Shown: positions 27,783 through 35,866, numbered from the stretch's first letter. The stretch: 64,000 nucleotides of DNA from DASUPK01 sp963728875 (GCA_963728875.1 CAVSLJ010000002.1:1-64000), one strand, 5' to 3'. Program-made: numbers and translations. The notes: generated from the sequence alone by a model not told the origin.

Positions 27783-28553
27783 TCAGTGCGCCAGCACCTG
27801 GCCGAGGAAGCGCTTGGTGCGCTCCTCCTTGGGCCGGTCGATCACCTGCTTGGCGGCGCCCTGCTCGACGATGACGCCTTGGTCCATGAAGATGACCTCG
27901 TTCGCCACCTCGCGCGCGAAGCCCATCTCATGGGTGACGACCAGCATCGTCATGCCCTCGTTCGCCAGCTCACGCATCACGTCGAGCACGTCCTGCACCA
28001 GCTCCGGATCCAGGGCACTCGTCACCTCGTCGAACAGCATCAGCTTGGGATCCATCGCCAGCGCTCGGGCGATGGCGACTCGCTGCTGCTGGCCGCCCGA
28101 AAGCCGCGCGGGATACTCGTCGACCTTGTCGGCCAGCCCCACACGGTCGAGTAGTTCCCTGGCCCGCCGACGGGCCTCCTCGGTCTTGCGGTCGAGGACG
28201 ATCCGCTGTGCCAGCACGATGTTCTCCGTCGCGGTCATGTGCGGGAACAGGTTGAAGTGCTGGAAGACCATGCCGATCTTGGCCCGGGCGTCGACGATCT
28301 CGGAGTCCCGCAGCTCGTGGAGCTTCTCCCCGACCTGGCGGTAGCCGATCAGGTCGCCGTCCACCCAGATGCGACCCGCGTTGATCTTCTCGAGGTGGTT
28401 GATCGTGCGGAGGAGGGTCGACTTCCCCGAGCCCGATGGACCGATCAGGACGAACACCTCGCCCTGGTTCACCTCCATCGAGATCCCCTTCAGCACCTCG
28501 AGGCGTCCGAAGGACTTGTGGAGTCCCTCGACCTTGACGATCGGCTCGGCCAT
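27783..28553 (-). CDS. Polar amino-acid ABC transporter ATP-binding protein
   Basis: This 256-residue GlnQ-like ATPase has Walker A FVLIGPSGSGKSTLLRTINH, the Q-loop in KIGMVFQHFNLFPHMTATEN, signature ARLSGGQQQRVAIARALAMD, Walker B PKLMLFDEVTSALDPELVQD and the H-loop MLVVTHEMGFAREVANEVIF. The D-E-V-T-S-A-L-D variant is typical of polar amino-acid importers. Its ATG overlaps the permease stop (ATGA at 28553), so expression is coupled. It is the last gene of a three-gene operon. Confidence 0.9.
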   Translation of the reverse strand: MAEPIVKVEGLHKSFGRLEVLKGISMEVNQGEVFVLIGPSGSGKSTLLRTINHLEKINAGRIWVDGDLIGYRQVGEKLHELRDSEIVDARAKIGMVFQHFNLFPHMTATENIVLAQRIVLDRKTEEARRRARELLDRVGLADKVDEYPARLSGGQQQRVAIARALAMDPKLMLFDEVTSALDPELVQDVLDVMRELANEGMTMLVVTHEMGFAREVANEVIFMDQGVIVEQGAAKQVIDRPKEERTKRFLGQVLAH

Positions 28554-29536
28554 CAGCGCCCGCCTCCGCCGGATTCGTCGTCCCTGATCAGCTGATCCGG
28601 ATCGGCGTGACGCGCCGCCCAGCCGGTGCGAATCTGCTCGAACAGCGTCATCGGCTCGTCCCGCGTCCGGCCGCGCCCGTAGTGGCGCTCCAGGAAGTAC
28701 TGCCCGATCGAGAGCACCGAGGTCAGCGCCAGGTACCAGATCGAGACGACGATCAGGATTGGGATCTGCTGGAAGTTCTGGGCGTAGATCAGCTGCCCCG
28801 AATAGAGCAACTCGGGCAACGCGATCACGCTGGCCAGCGCGGAGTTCTTCAGCATCGAGATCGTCTCGTTTCCGGTCGGCGGGATGATCACCCGCATCGC
28901 CTGCGGCAGCACGATGTGCCGGAGCGTCTGCAATCGCGTCATGCCAAGCGCCTTGGCGGCGTCGCTCTGGCCCTCCTCGACGGAAATGATCCCCGCTCGA
29001 ACGATCTCCGCCATGTAGGCGCCCTCATTCAGCGCGAGCGCGAGCGTGGCGGCGACAAAGAGGGTGATGTAGTCGTTCGCGTCCAGGTGAATGAACGAGG
29101 GGCCGAACGGGATGCCGAGGTCGATCGTCGGATAGAGGGCCGAAATGAACGCCCAGAACAGAAACTGCACGAGCAGCGGCGTTCCGCGGAACACCCAGAC
29201 GTAGAACCAGCTGGTGCCGCGAATCAGGACGTTCGGCGACAGTCGCATGACCGCGAGCAGGACGCCGAGGATGATTCCGATGATCATCCCGAGGACGGTC
29301 AGCTCGACCGTCTTGACGACGCCGTCGAGGATCCGGTGGTCGAACAGATAGTTCCCGACGATGTCCCACTTGAAGTTGGGGTTGTCGATCGCCGACCGGA
29401 TCAGCGACGCCGCGATCAGGGCGACGATCGCCGCCGCGATCCAGCGCCCCGGATGGCGGACCGGAACCGCCTGGATCTGCTCAGGCGGCTCCGGTCCTGC
29501 TACTGCTCCCGCTTCTGTGCCGGGGGTGGCTGCCAC
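28553..29536 (-). CDS. Polar amino-acid ABC transporter permease
   Basis: This HisM/GlnP-like membrane protein of 327 residues has a long N-terminal cytoplasmic tail rich in Pro/Glu/Ala, then a first helix (WIAAAIVALIAASLIRSAI). The family segments are VVKTVELTVLGMIIGIILGV, FYVWVFRGTPLLVQFLFWAF, TLALALNEGAYMAEIVRAGI (the EAA-type loop that contacts the ATPase begins here: EEGQSDAAKALGMTRLQTLR) and LLYSGQLIYAQNFQQIPILI. A second cytoplasmic tail ends ADPDQLIRDDESGGGGR. It starts 24 bases after the binding-protein stop. Confidence 0.88.
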   Translation of the reverse strand: MAATPGTEAGAVAGPEPPEQIQAVPVRHPGRWIAAAIVALIAASLIRSAIDNPNFKWDIVGNYLFDHRILDGVVKTVELTVLGMIIGIILGVLLAVMRLSPNVLIRGTSWFYVWVFRGTPLLVQFLFWAFISALYPTIDLGIPFGPSFIHLDANDYITLFVAATLALALNEGAYMAEIVRAGIISVEEGQSDAAKALGMTRLQTLRHIVLPQAMRVIIPPTGNETISMLKNSALASVIALPELLYSGQLIYAQNFQQIPILIVVSIWYLALTSVLSIGQYFLERHYGRGRTRDEPMTLFEQIRTGWAARHADPDQLIRDDESGGGGR

Positions 29537-29560
29537 CGGCGTTCCTCCGGCTCCTTCCGG

Positions 29561-30475
29561 CTAGCTGGTCGCTCCGTTGATCTGCGGATTACTGATTGCA
29601 GCGTCCTTGAGCTGCCAGTAATCGAAGATCTTCTGCATGGTGCCGTCGTCGTAGAGCGCCTTGACCGCATCGAGGAGGGGCTGGGCCAGCGGGCTCCCCT
29701 TCTTCAGCGCGATCCCGTAGGGCGCAACTCCGTAGGCCTCGCCGAGCGTGAACTTCCCAGCGGACTGCTCGACGATGTAGGCCGCCACGGGGGAATCGGC
29801 CATGCCGAGCTCCGCGCGGCCGCTCGAGATCGCCAGGTTCGCCCCGTTCTGGTCGGGATAGACCTGGACGTCGACCTTGCACTTCCCGGCCTGGCCCTCG
29901 GCGTCCTCCTGCTGGGTTGTTCCCTTCTCCACCGCTACCGAGTGATCGCAGAGGTCGGCGAGGGTCTTCGGAGCGAGATTGGCGTCAGCCGACGAATAGA
30001 ACGACGTTCCCGCCTGCGCGTAGGTGACGAAATCGTTGGTCTTCTGGCGATCCAGGGAGTCCGTGAACGACGAGATGCCGGTGTCGTACTTGCCGGCGGT
30101 CAGCCCCGGCAGGATGCTGTCGAAGGGTGTGTTCTCCACCTTCGGAATCAGCCCCATGACCTGCCCGAGGGCCTTCGAGATGTCGGCATCGGCGCCGATC
30201 ACCGTCGTGTTGTCGCTCGGCCCGAAGAACTCCATGGGCGGATAGGTCGCGTCGGCCGCGACCGAGAGCTGGCCGCTCTGCGAAACGGCGCCGGCCGCCG
30301 CGCTGGCGATCGCGTCGTCCTTGGCTACGTCGATGCCGGGCGTGGCGGTCAGCTCGCCACCCGCCGCGGTCGTGCCGGTCGTCTCGTTGTCGTCGTTGCT
30401 GCTGCCGCAGCCCGCGGCCACCGTGACGGCGGCGAACGCGATCACCGCGATCAGCGCAGTAAGTCGGGATTTCAT
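29561..30475 (-). CDS. Amino-acid ABC transporter substrate-binding lipoprotein
   Basis: The lipoprotein signal MKSRLTALIAVIAFAAVTVA is followed by AGC and an acidic linker. The family-3 fold is seen in TYPPMEFFGPSDNTTVIGAD, TSFYSSADANLAPKTLADLC, VYPDQNGANLAISSGRAELG and APYGIALKKGSPLAQPLLDA, ending KIFDYWQLKDAAIS. It delivers a polar amino acid (glutamine/glutamate/arginine type; specificity not readable) to the permease. It is first in its operon, with a good ribosome site (GGGGAGGAGACC) ahead of the ATG. Its promoter region is shared with the divergent cysM and contains a perfect palindrome. Internal cysteines in LADLC and GKCKV may form a disulfide. Confidence 0.88.
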   Translation of the reverse strand: MKSRLTALIAVIAFAAVTVAAGCGSSNDDNETTGTTAAGGELTATPGIDVAKDDAIASAAAGAVSQSGQLSVAADATYPPMEFFGPSDNTTVIGADADISKALGQVMGLIPKVENTPFDSILPGLTAGKYDTGISSFTDSLDRQKTNDFVTYAQAGTSFYSSADANLAPKTLADLCDHSVAVEKGTTQQEDAEGQAGKCKVDVQVYPDQNGANLAISSGRAELGMADSPVAAYIVEQSAGKFTLGEAYGVAPYGIALKKGSPLAQPLLDAVKALYDDGTMQKIFDYWQLKDAAISNPQINGATS

Positions 30476-30555
30476 TTGGTCTCCTCCCCCTAAAGGGGTG
30501 GTCGGGTACGTCGCGCACCCTATCCAAGCGTCGTTAACCGGAGACTGTGCCTAAT

Positions 30556-30578
30556 TACTTCACTTTCTGAAGTATGCT
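30556..30578 (+). promoter_or_regulatory. Perfect 19-bp palindrome overlapping the cysM -10
   Basis: TACTTCA-CTTTC-TGAAGTA (30556-30574) is a perfect 7-5-7 inverted repeat. Its right arm overlaps TATGCT (30573-30578), a -10-like box nine bases before the cysM ATG. A bound regulator would block cysM and could also affect the divergent transporter operon. Confidence 0.65.
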
Positions 30579-30587
30579 TCTGGCTGG

Positions 30588-31556
30588 ATGAGCACCGAGC
30601 CGCTCCTCAATCGTCCCTGCGGCGGCCACTTCGAGAACGTACTCGAGGCGATCGGCAACACACCGCTGGTCGAGCTGCCGCGCCTGACGCCGAAGCCCGA
30701 GGTTCGCCTCTGGGCGAAGCTCGAGGGCCGCAACCCGACCGGGTCCGTCAAGGACCGTGTCGCGAAGTACATGATCGAGGACGCCGAGGCGCGGGGCGCG
30801 ATCGAGCCGGGCCACACGATCTTCGAGCCCACCTCCGGCAACACCGGCATCTCGCTGGCGATGATCTGCCGCCGCAAGGGCTACCCGCTCAAGGTGGTGA
30901 TGCCCGACAACGTGACCGAGGAACGCACCCAGCTGCTGCGGATGTACGGCGCCGAGATCGTCTACTCGGAGGGCGCCAAGGGATCGAACGGCGCGGTCGA
31001 GCTGGCGCTGGAGATGGCGGAGGCGGACGCCTCCTACTACATGCCCTACCAGTACGGCAACGAGGCGAATCCGCGCGCGCACTACGAGGGCACCGCCAAG
31101 GAGATCCTCGACGAGCTCGACGAGGTCACCGCCTTCGTCGGCGGGCTCGGGACCGGCGGAACCCTGATGGGCAACGGCCGCCGCCTCAAGGAGCACGACC
31201 CCGAGACCAAGATCGTCGCGGCGGAGCCGATGCAGGGCGAACTGGTCCAGGGGCTCCGCTCCCTCGACGACGGCTTCATCCCGCCGATCATCGACCTGAA
31301 CCTGCTGGACCGGAAGATCATGGTCTCGAACATGGACTCGATCGTCTGGACCCGCAAGCTGCTGCACGAGGAGGGCATGTTCGCGGGCATCTCCTCGGGA
31401 GCCATCGCCTACGTCGCCAACCGGATCGCCAACGAGCTCGACGAGGGCAACGTCGTCTTCCTGGTCCCGGACGACGGCTGGAAGTACCTCTCCAGCGGCG
31501 TCTACACCAAGCCGCTCGAGGAGCTGGAGGACATCGACTCCACCGTCTGGTGGTAG
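30588..31556 (+). CDS. cysM: CysM-type cysteine synthase (thiocarboxylate/sulfide-dependent)
   Basis: This PLP enzyme of 322 residues makes cysteine from an activated serine. RLWAKLEGRNPTGSVKDRVA carries the PLP lysine (about K55). EPTSGNTGISLAMICRRKGY holds the substrate loop and GLGTGGTLMGNGRRLKEHDP the phosphate loop. Overall order, loops (MPYQYGNEANPRAHYEGTAK) and the aromatic C-terminus (DSTVWW) resemble Mycobacterium CysM, which uses thiocarboxylated CysO and O-phosphoserine. The JAMM peptidase two genes downstream fits that pathway, although no CysO-like carrier is seen nearby. The palindrome over its promoter suggests regulation by sulfur or redox state. Confidence 0.85.
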   Translation: MSTEPLLNRPCGGHFENVLEAIGNTPLVELPRLTPKPEVRLWAKLEGRNPTGSVKDRVAKYMIEDAEARGAIEPGHTIFEPTSGNTGISLAMICRRKGYPLKVVMPDNVTEERTQLLRMYGAEIVYSEGAKGSNGAVELALEMAEADASYYMPYQYGNEANPRAHYEGTAKEILDELDEVTAFVGGLGTGGTLMGNGRRLKEHDPETKIVAAEPMQGELVQGLRSLDDGFIPPIIDLNLLDRKIMVSNMDSIVWTRKLLHEEGMFAGISSGAIAYVANRIANELDEGNVVFLVPDDGWKYLSSGVYTKPLEELEDIDSTVWW

Positions 31557-31567
31557 GCCGGCTCTCG

Positions 31568-31573
31568 TAGCCT
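31568..31573 (+). promoter_or_regulatory. -10 box TAGCCT, leaderless arrangement
   Basis: TAGCCT lies seven bases before the ATG at 31581, and no ribosome binding site is present between. Confidence 0.4.
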
Positions 31574-31580
31574 GCGCTCG

Positions 31581-32383
31581 ATGGCCGATCCGGACGCACT
31601 GAAGCGCGTCGCGACGCGCGTGAAGAAGCTCGCCAAGGACTACGAGCCGCCGACCTTCGACCACGTCCCCCACGCGGACGCGGCGCTCTTCCTCTCGGCG
31701 ATCGACCATCAGACCGGCTACACCGAGCCGCACGAGGTCGACGGAGAGGGCCCCTACGAGGGCAGCGACCTGCTCTGGGCTCTCGGCCTGCGAGCCGAGC
31801 GCCGCGCACCGGGCGCTCTCACCGCGCGCTCCCTGATGGGCGTCCCGGCTGAGGCGATCGCCGCGGTCTTCCGCGCCGGCCAGGACAACCTGCACGACCC
31901 GGAGCGGCGGGCCAAGCTCTGGGACAACCTCTCCAAGGGGCTTCTCAAGGGGTACGGCGGCAGCTCCGAGGCTCTGATCGAGGCCTCGGGCGGCAAGCTG
32001 GCGGGACCGGGCGGAGCGCTCGTCCGCCTCAGCGAGTTCGATGCCTTCGCCGACCCGCTCCGCAAAAAGGCCTTCCTGGTCTGCAAGATCTGGGAGCGGC
32101 GCGGCTGGCTCGAGGTCAGCGACCCCGAGTCCTGGGAGGTCTCCGCCGACAACGTCCTCATGCGCCTCGCCCTTCGCTCCGGCCTGGTCCCCGAGGGCGA
32201 CGTCGACGAGGTCCGCGAGGCGACCCGCGACGCCTTCAAGAGGTGGCCGAGCAGGCGAAGATCTCGCCGACCGTGCTCGACGACCTGCTCTGGCAGAAGG
32301 GCCGCGACGACCCCGACCTGATCGGCGACGAGGCGGGCGACCTGGTGGAGCCGCCCCGCCGAGAGGGCGTCGTCTTTTACTGA
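31581..32383 (+). CDS. Conserved-looking protein of unknown function between cysM and the JAMM gene
   Basis: I do not recognise the family. The product reads KLAKDYEPPTFDHVPHADAA, LFLSAIDHQTGYTEPHEVDG, YEGSDLLWALGLRAERRAPG, LTARSLMGVPAEAIAAVFRA, WDNLSKGLLKGYGGSSEALI and FADPLRKKAFLVCKIWERRG, then VSADNVLMRLALRSGLVPEG. It looks like an all-helical enzyme-like protein; the pattern is faintly reminiscent of helix-hairpin-helix glycosylases or queuosine-salvage proteins, which I cannot confirm. A single frameshift near 32245 joins the last part (VAEQAKISPTVLDDLLWQKG) to the stop at 32381-32383. The gene probably starts as a leaderless transcript at 31581. Confidence 0.6.
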
Positions 32384-32393
32384 CCCCGATCAC

Positions 32394-32399
32394 TAACTT
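32394..32399 (+). promoter_or_regulatory. -10 box TAACTT, leaderless arrangement
   Basis: TAACTT lies seven bases before the ATG at 32407, with no purine-rich site between. Confidence 0.4.
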
Positions 32400-32406
32400 C
32401 AGACCG

Positions 32407-32799
32407 ATGAAGATCCCGAGGCCGATCCATGACGAGCTGCTCGCGCACGCCCGCGAGGACGCGCCCAACGAGTGCTGCGGGCTGATCGGCGGGACCGACG
32501 GCGTGGCGAAGACCGTCTACCGGGCACGCAATGCCGAGGCCAGCCCCCTGCGCTACAACCTCGATCCCCAGGACCAGTTCCGGATCATGACCGAGATGGA
32601 CGAGAGGGGGGAGGAGCTCTCGGCGATCTACCACTCGCATACGGCGAGCCCGGCCTACCCCTCGCAGACCGACATCAACCTGGCCGCCTACCCCGACGCG
32701 CTCTACCTGATCGTCTCGCTGGCGGAGGGCGAGAAGGACCTGCGCGGCTACAGCATCGTCGACGGCGAGGTCAACGAAGTCGAGCTCGACGTGGGGTGA
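32407..32799 (+). CDS. mec: JAMM/MPN+ metallopeptidase, Mec-like (releases cysteine from the carrier protein)
   Basis: All JAMM residues are present in a 130-residue protein: Glu22 in PNECCGLIGG, then H76 and H78 of YHSHTASPAYPSQTD, S86 and D89 (H-x-H-x7-S-x2-D). In Mycobacterium the Mec+ zinc peptidase cuts newly made cysteine off the CysO carrier after CysM has attached it. Proximity to cysM supports the same job here. The TGA overlaps the GTG of the next gene (GTGA at 32796-32799). Confidence 0.8.
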   Translation: MKIPRPIHDELLAHAREDAPNECCGLIGGTDGVAKTVYRARNAEASPLRYNLDPQDQFRIMTEMDERGEELSAIYHSHTASPAYPSQTDINLAAYPDALYLIVSLAEGEKDLRGYSIVDGEVNEVELDVG

Positions 32800-33296
32800 C
32801 CGACTCTCTCGTCTGTCCGCGCTGCGCACTCGCCCATCCGATCAGCGACCGGTTCTGCCGCAACTGCGGGATGCCCCTGGTCTACGCCGGGACCAGGGAA
32901 GAGGAGCCGATCACCGACGCGCACGAGCGCGCGCGGAAGGTGCGGCCGCAGTACGCGCACGGCGACCTGGTGCGCGTCACGGGCGCCCGCAACATGGCCG
33001 ACGGCGAGTTGATCCAGTCGATCCTGCTGGATCACGGGATCCCGTCGATGCTGCGGAGGGCCCGCGGCTTCGACGTGCCTGACTTCCTGGCGGCCGGCCC
33101 GCGCGACGTGCTGGTGCCGGAGTCGGGCTATGAGGCCGCGCGCGAGGTCCTCGCCGGGACCGACATGCTCACCGCCGAAGCCCCGGCCGGCTCATTGCCC
33201 GGGATCGGCTCGCCGGCGCGACTGGCGGTCGGCCTGATGGCCGCCGTTGGCGCTGCTGCGGTGATCGTCTACCTCTTCTACCTCGCGTTCGGCTGA
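32796..33296 (+). CDS. Zinc-ribbon, DUF2007-like protein with a C-terminal membrane helix
   Basis: A zinc ribbon opens the protein (LVCPRCALAHPISDRFCRNC). The middle part, HGDLVRVTGARNMADGELIQ then SILLDHGIPSMLRRARGFDV and GPRDVLVPESGYEAAREVL, has the pattern of the DUF2007 'putative signal transducing' fold. One membrane helix ends it (LMAAVGAAAVIVYLFYLAF), so the ribbon and DUF2007 parts likely face the cytoplasm. It is coupled to the JAMM gene by a GTGA overlap. The function is unknown. Its 3' end overlaps the convergent gene by about 105 bases. Confidence 0.65.
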   Translation: MTDSLVCPRCALAHPISDRFCRNCGMPLVYAGTREEEPITDAHERARKVRPQYAHGDLVRVTGARNMADGELIQSILLDHGIPSMLRRARGFDVPDFLAAGPRDVLVPESGYEAAREVLAGTDMLTAEAPAGSLPGIGSPARLAVGLMAAVGAAAVIVYLFYLAFG

Positions 33297-34160
33297 ACGT
33301 CGCGGCCTCGGTCTCGTCGGATCGAAGCTGAATTCCGGCGGCGTGCCGAGCCCGAGGTCGAGATCGGGCCGCTCGAGTGCGTCGCTCAGAGAGGGCGCCT
33401 CCAGCGAATCGGACTGCGGGTAGAGGATCTCGTCGAGGTGGGTGCGCCAGGCGCGCTCGATCTCGCGCATGCGCGCCTCGAAGGCGAGCTCCAGGTTGCC
33501 CTGCGGGCCCTGGCGGTGCAGCCGTGACGCCATCCGCACGCACGCGTCCGGTCCGGCGTGGCGGTCGAGGAGGTCGAAGACGGTGCCCCCCAGGATCAGG
33601 GCGTCGCGGCGCGAGGGCGGGAAGGCTGGGCGGTCGCCCTCCCGCAGCCTGGTGATCACCGCGGCGCGGTAGAGCGAGGTCTGCCCGGCGAAGTACTGGG
33701 CCGCGCCCTCGATCAGCCAGGCCCAGCGCAGATAGGCGATGAAGTGGCGAGGCGTCCACATCGGCGGGAGCGCCGTGTTGGTGGCCGCCAGGACGATCTG
33801 GCAGTACATCCGCTCGGCCGTGCCGCGCAGCGCGCGCAGCGAGTCCTCGCCGGCGGACCGCCTCTCCATCCACGAGTCGTTGAGCGTGTGGATCTCCCCG
33901 TTCATCGGCCAGCCCGCGAGGTAGCGCCGCGCGGCCGGCGCCGCCGACCAGCGCACCGCGGGCAGCAGGGGGTGTGCCGCGGCGAGCCAGGCCGGGTTGT
34001 CGTGCAGGATCACCGTGACGTTCCCGGGCACGTAGTCGAAGCGGTCCTCGAGCCGCAGCCGCAGGTCCTCGAGCGCATCGAGCACGCGGTGCGCGCAGGC
34101 GATGTCCGAGTCGTCGTGACGCGCGGTGAAGCTCAGCGAGTCGGTCTCGATCCAGGTAAT
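33192..34160 (-). CDS. Gluzincin-like protein without the HExxH zinc motif; possible ATT start
   Basis: The protein reads LTVILHD-type strands (VPGNVTVILHDNPAWLAAAH), EIHTLNDSWMERRSAGEDSL, PRHFIAYLRWAWLIEGAAQY and ILGGTVFDLLDRHAGPDACV. The WLIEGAAQY segment resembles the third-ligand region of gluzincin peptidases, but no HExxH precedes it, so it is probably inactive or not a peptidase. Homology-like sequence (WIETDSLSFTARHDDSDIAC) extends upstream of the first GTG (34085) to an ATT at 34160. That ATT is exactly six bases after a TAGCCT box (34172-34167), which argues for a leaderless ATT start. The 3' tail is low complexity. Confidence 0.5.
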   Translation of the reverse strand: MTWIETDSLSFTARHDDSDIACAHRVLDALEDLRLRLEDRFDYVPGNVTVILHDNPAWLAAAHPLLPAVRWSAAPAARRYLAGWPMNGEIHTLNDSWMERRSAGEDSLRALRGTAERMYCQIVLAATNTALPPMWTPRHFIAYLRWAWLIEGAAQYFAGQTSLYRAAVITRLREGDRPAFPPSRRDALILGGTVFDLLDRHAGPDACVRMASRLHRQGPQGNLELAFEARMREIERAWRTHLDEILYPQSDSLEAPSLSDALERPDLDLGLGTPPEFSFDPTRPRPRRSAEREVEEVDDHRSSANGGHQADRQSRRRADPGQ

Positions 34161-34166
34161 GGACCC

Positions 34167-34172
34167 AGGCTA
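34167..34172 (-). promoter_or_regulatory. -10 box TAGCCT built on the upstream stop codon
   Basis: The TAG stop of the DUF1152 gene (34172-34170) is the first half of TAGCCT, six bases before the proposed ATT start at 34160. Confidence 0.35.
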
Positions 34173-35057
34173 CTCGCGGGCTCGGGCGCGCTCGCGCTCC
34201 AGCTCGAGCTCGGTCTTGACGCCAATCCCGTTCAGTGCCTCGCGGGCTTCCTCGAGGCTCGATGCGGGCGAGACCGCAGTGGCGAGCGGCACGGCCGATC
34301 TCGCGGCGGCCGCCGGGTCGAAGAAGAAGGTGAGGGCGCCCAGCGGGGTGAGCTCGACGCTCCGCCTGCCCCCACGGATCGGCACCTCGCCCCGCTCGCC
34401 GCGGGCGCAGCGGACGGCCATCAGGCTCGCCTCGGTGGGCACCACAGCGCCGGCCGACTCCACCAGCTCGCACGCCGTCGGCGTGAGGCCCCAGGCGCCG
34501 AGCAGCGCGTCAGCCGACTGCAGGGCGGTGATGCGCTGCAGCACCTCGTCGGGCGTGAGCTCACCGTCGCAGCCGGGCCCATAGACCGCGCCGATGACCT
34601 CGGTCGAGCGGGCCAGGAAGAGACCGGCGGCGAGGACGATCGCGTCGCAGAGCGGGCTCGCCAGGCCGGGCTCATCGCCGTGCGCGAGCACGTCGCCGCC
34701 GACGTCGAGCAGCACGACCGCGTCGCACCCGAGCTCCTCCGCCGCCTCCGCCAGGCCGGTTGCGAGTGCCTGCGGGCCGCGCGTGATGTCGAGGAGCAGG
34801 ACGGGCTCGCCGAGATGCGCGGCCATCTTCGACTCGGACAGCTCGACTCCGTCCAGGGTGGTCGTCCCGCCCTGCGTGAGCACGGCGGCGGAGCCGCACG
34901 GCTTCCCGTCGCGGATCTGATCGAGAGACCGCGGGCCCGGTCGCGGATCGATCGGCGATCGCTCCCAGGCGACGCCGCCGAGCACCCACTCCGTGTTCAG
35001 CCCCTCCAGCAGGTCGGTGATGCCCAGGGCGCCGACGACGTCGCCGCCGCCGCCCAT
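34170..35057 (-). CDS. DUF1152 family protein
   Basis: The hallmark MGGGGDVVGALGITDLLEGL is followed by EWVLGGVAWERSPIDPRPGP, KMAAHLGEPVLLLDITRGPQ, DAVVLLDVGGDVLAHGDEPG and SPLCDAIVLAAGLFLA. The G-G-G-G-D and W-E-R...D-P-x-P-G-P-R motifs define DUF1152, a family of unknown biochemical role. Coding sequence seems to begin upstream of the ATG at 35057, because a natural beta strand precedes it (LRDSKRALLIG), but no canonical start is found between the DUF1802 stop and that ATG. It forms a compact minus-strand group with DUF1802 and the next gene. Confidence 0.75.
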   Translation of the reverse strand: MGGGGDVVGALGITDLLEGLNTEWVLGGVAWERSPIDPRPGPRSLDQIRDGKPCGSAAVLTQGGTTTLDGVELSESKMAAHLGEPVLLLDITRGPQALATGLAEAAEELGCDAVVLLDVGGDVLAHGDEPGLASPLCDAIVLAAGLFLARSTEVIGAVYGPGCDGELTPDEVLQRITALQSADALLGAWGLTPTACELVESAGAVVPTEASLMAVRCARGERGEVPIRGGRRSVELTPLGALTFFFDPAAAARSAVPLATAVSPASSLEEAREALNGIGVKTELELERERARARE

Positions 35058-35118
35058 GCCGATCAGCAGGGCGCGCTTGGAGTCTCTGAGCGCTTGGAGT
35101 GCCGCGGCCCTGGCGAGC

Positions 35119-35745
35119 CTAGGCGAGGACCAGGTCGCCCTGGCAGATCTCGCGGATCGCGCCGGCGGCCCGCTCGAACTCCTCGTCGGCCATCACCGGC
35201 GTTCCCTCGAAGGGGAGATCGCGATCGATCTCGACCCACGAGCGGCAGCCGTGGTGCTCGTCCTTGACGCGCACCGTGACCGGCCGCGGGATCCGATGGA
35301 CCCGGAGGAGCAGCACGTGCAGCGGATGGGTCCGCTTCCACGCGAGCCTCTTCTGCGCGTAGTCCGAGGTCCAGATGTGGAAGGGCGTGAGCGCCTCGAC
35401 CACGCGATGGTCCTCGGTCGTGAAGTGATCGATGATCTCGGCCCAGCTGCGGATCCTCACCCGGTCGGGCTGTGGGATGCCGCCGTCCTGGAGCAGCGCC
35501 CGCGGGGGCGGCTCCTCGTCGGGCCAGACGCCCTCCTCGAGGGCGCGGCGAAGCTCAGGGTGATGGGACTCGCGCACCAGGTCGTTCCGCTGGTGGTCGA
35601 AGGTCGGGTAGAGGAAGAACTGGTCGTGCTCGACCTCGAAGTGCTTCTCGTCCTCGCGGATTCCGCCCTTGCGGAGGGCGACGAGCTGCTCACCCTCGGC
35701 CAGCGCCCGCACGGTCACGGCCCACTCTTTCAATGCAATCGGCAT
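35119..35745 (-). CDS. DUF1802 family protein
   Basis: MPIALKEWAVTVRALAEGEQ, LVALRKGGIREDEKHFEVEH, FFLYPTFDHQRNDLV and the later WKRTHPLHVLLLRVHRIPRP are the typical DUF1802 layout; the fold resembles restriction-endonuclease-like or ASCH-type regulators, but function is not known. The frame is clean over 208 residues. It heads a minus-strand group with DUF1152 and has a good sigma-70-type promoter 80-110 bases upstream. Confidence 0.75.
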   Translation of the reverse strand: MPIALKEWAVTVRALAEGEQLVALRKGGIREDEKHFEVEHDQFFLYPTFDHQRNDLVRESHHPELRRALEEGVWPDEEPPPRALLQDGGIPQPDRVRIRSWAEIIDHFTTEDHRVVEALTPFHIWTSDYAQKRLAWKRTHPLHVLLLRVHRIPRPVTVRVKDEHHGCRSWVEIDRDLPFEGTPVMADEEFERAAGAIREICQGDLVLA

Positions 35746-35826
35746 AGGAATTAGGGGGTAGTCAATCGGGTTCGGATCCGGGGGCGGGGCGCGAGTTTTC
35801 GGGCCGGAGCCCCCTCGGAGGCGAGC

Positions 35827-35855
35827 AGTCTAGAGGACGGATTGGGCTTTGACAA
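35827..35855 (-). promoter_or_regulatory. Sigma-70-type promoter for the DUF1802 group
   Basis: On the minus strand TTGTCA (35855-35850), a 17-bp spacer and TAGACT (35832-35827). Transcription would start near 35820, leaving a 75-base leader before the ATG at 35745. Confidence 0.6.
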
Positions 35856-35866
35856 CCCTTGTGTCG

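Noticed and set aside
30555..32468. Long minus-strand frame across cysM and the unknown gene
   Set aside because: It crosses two genes with clear motifs on the plus strand, and its sequence shows only the mirrored codon bias.
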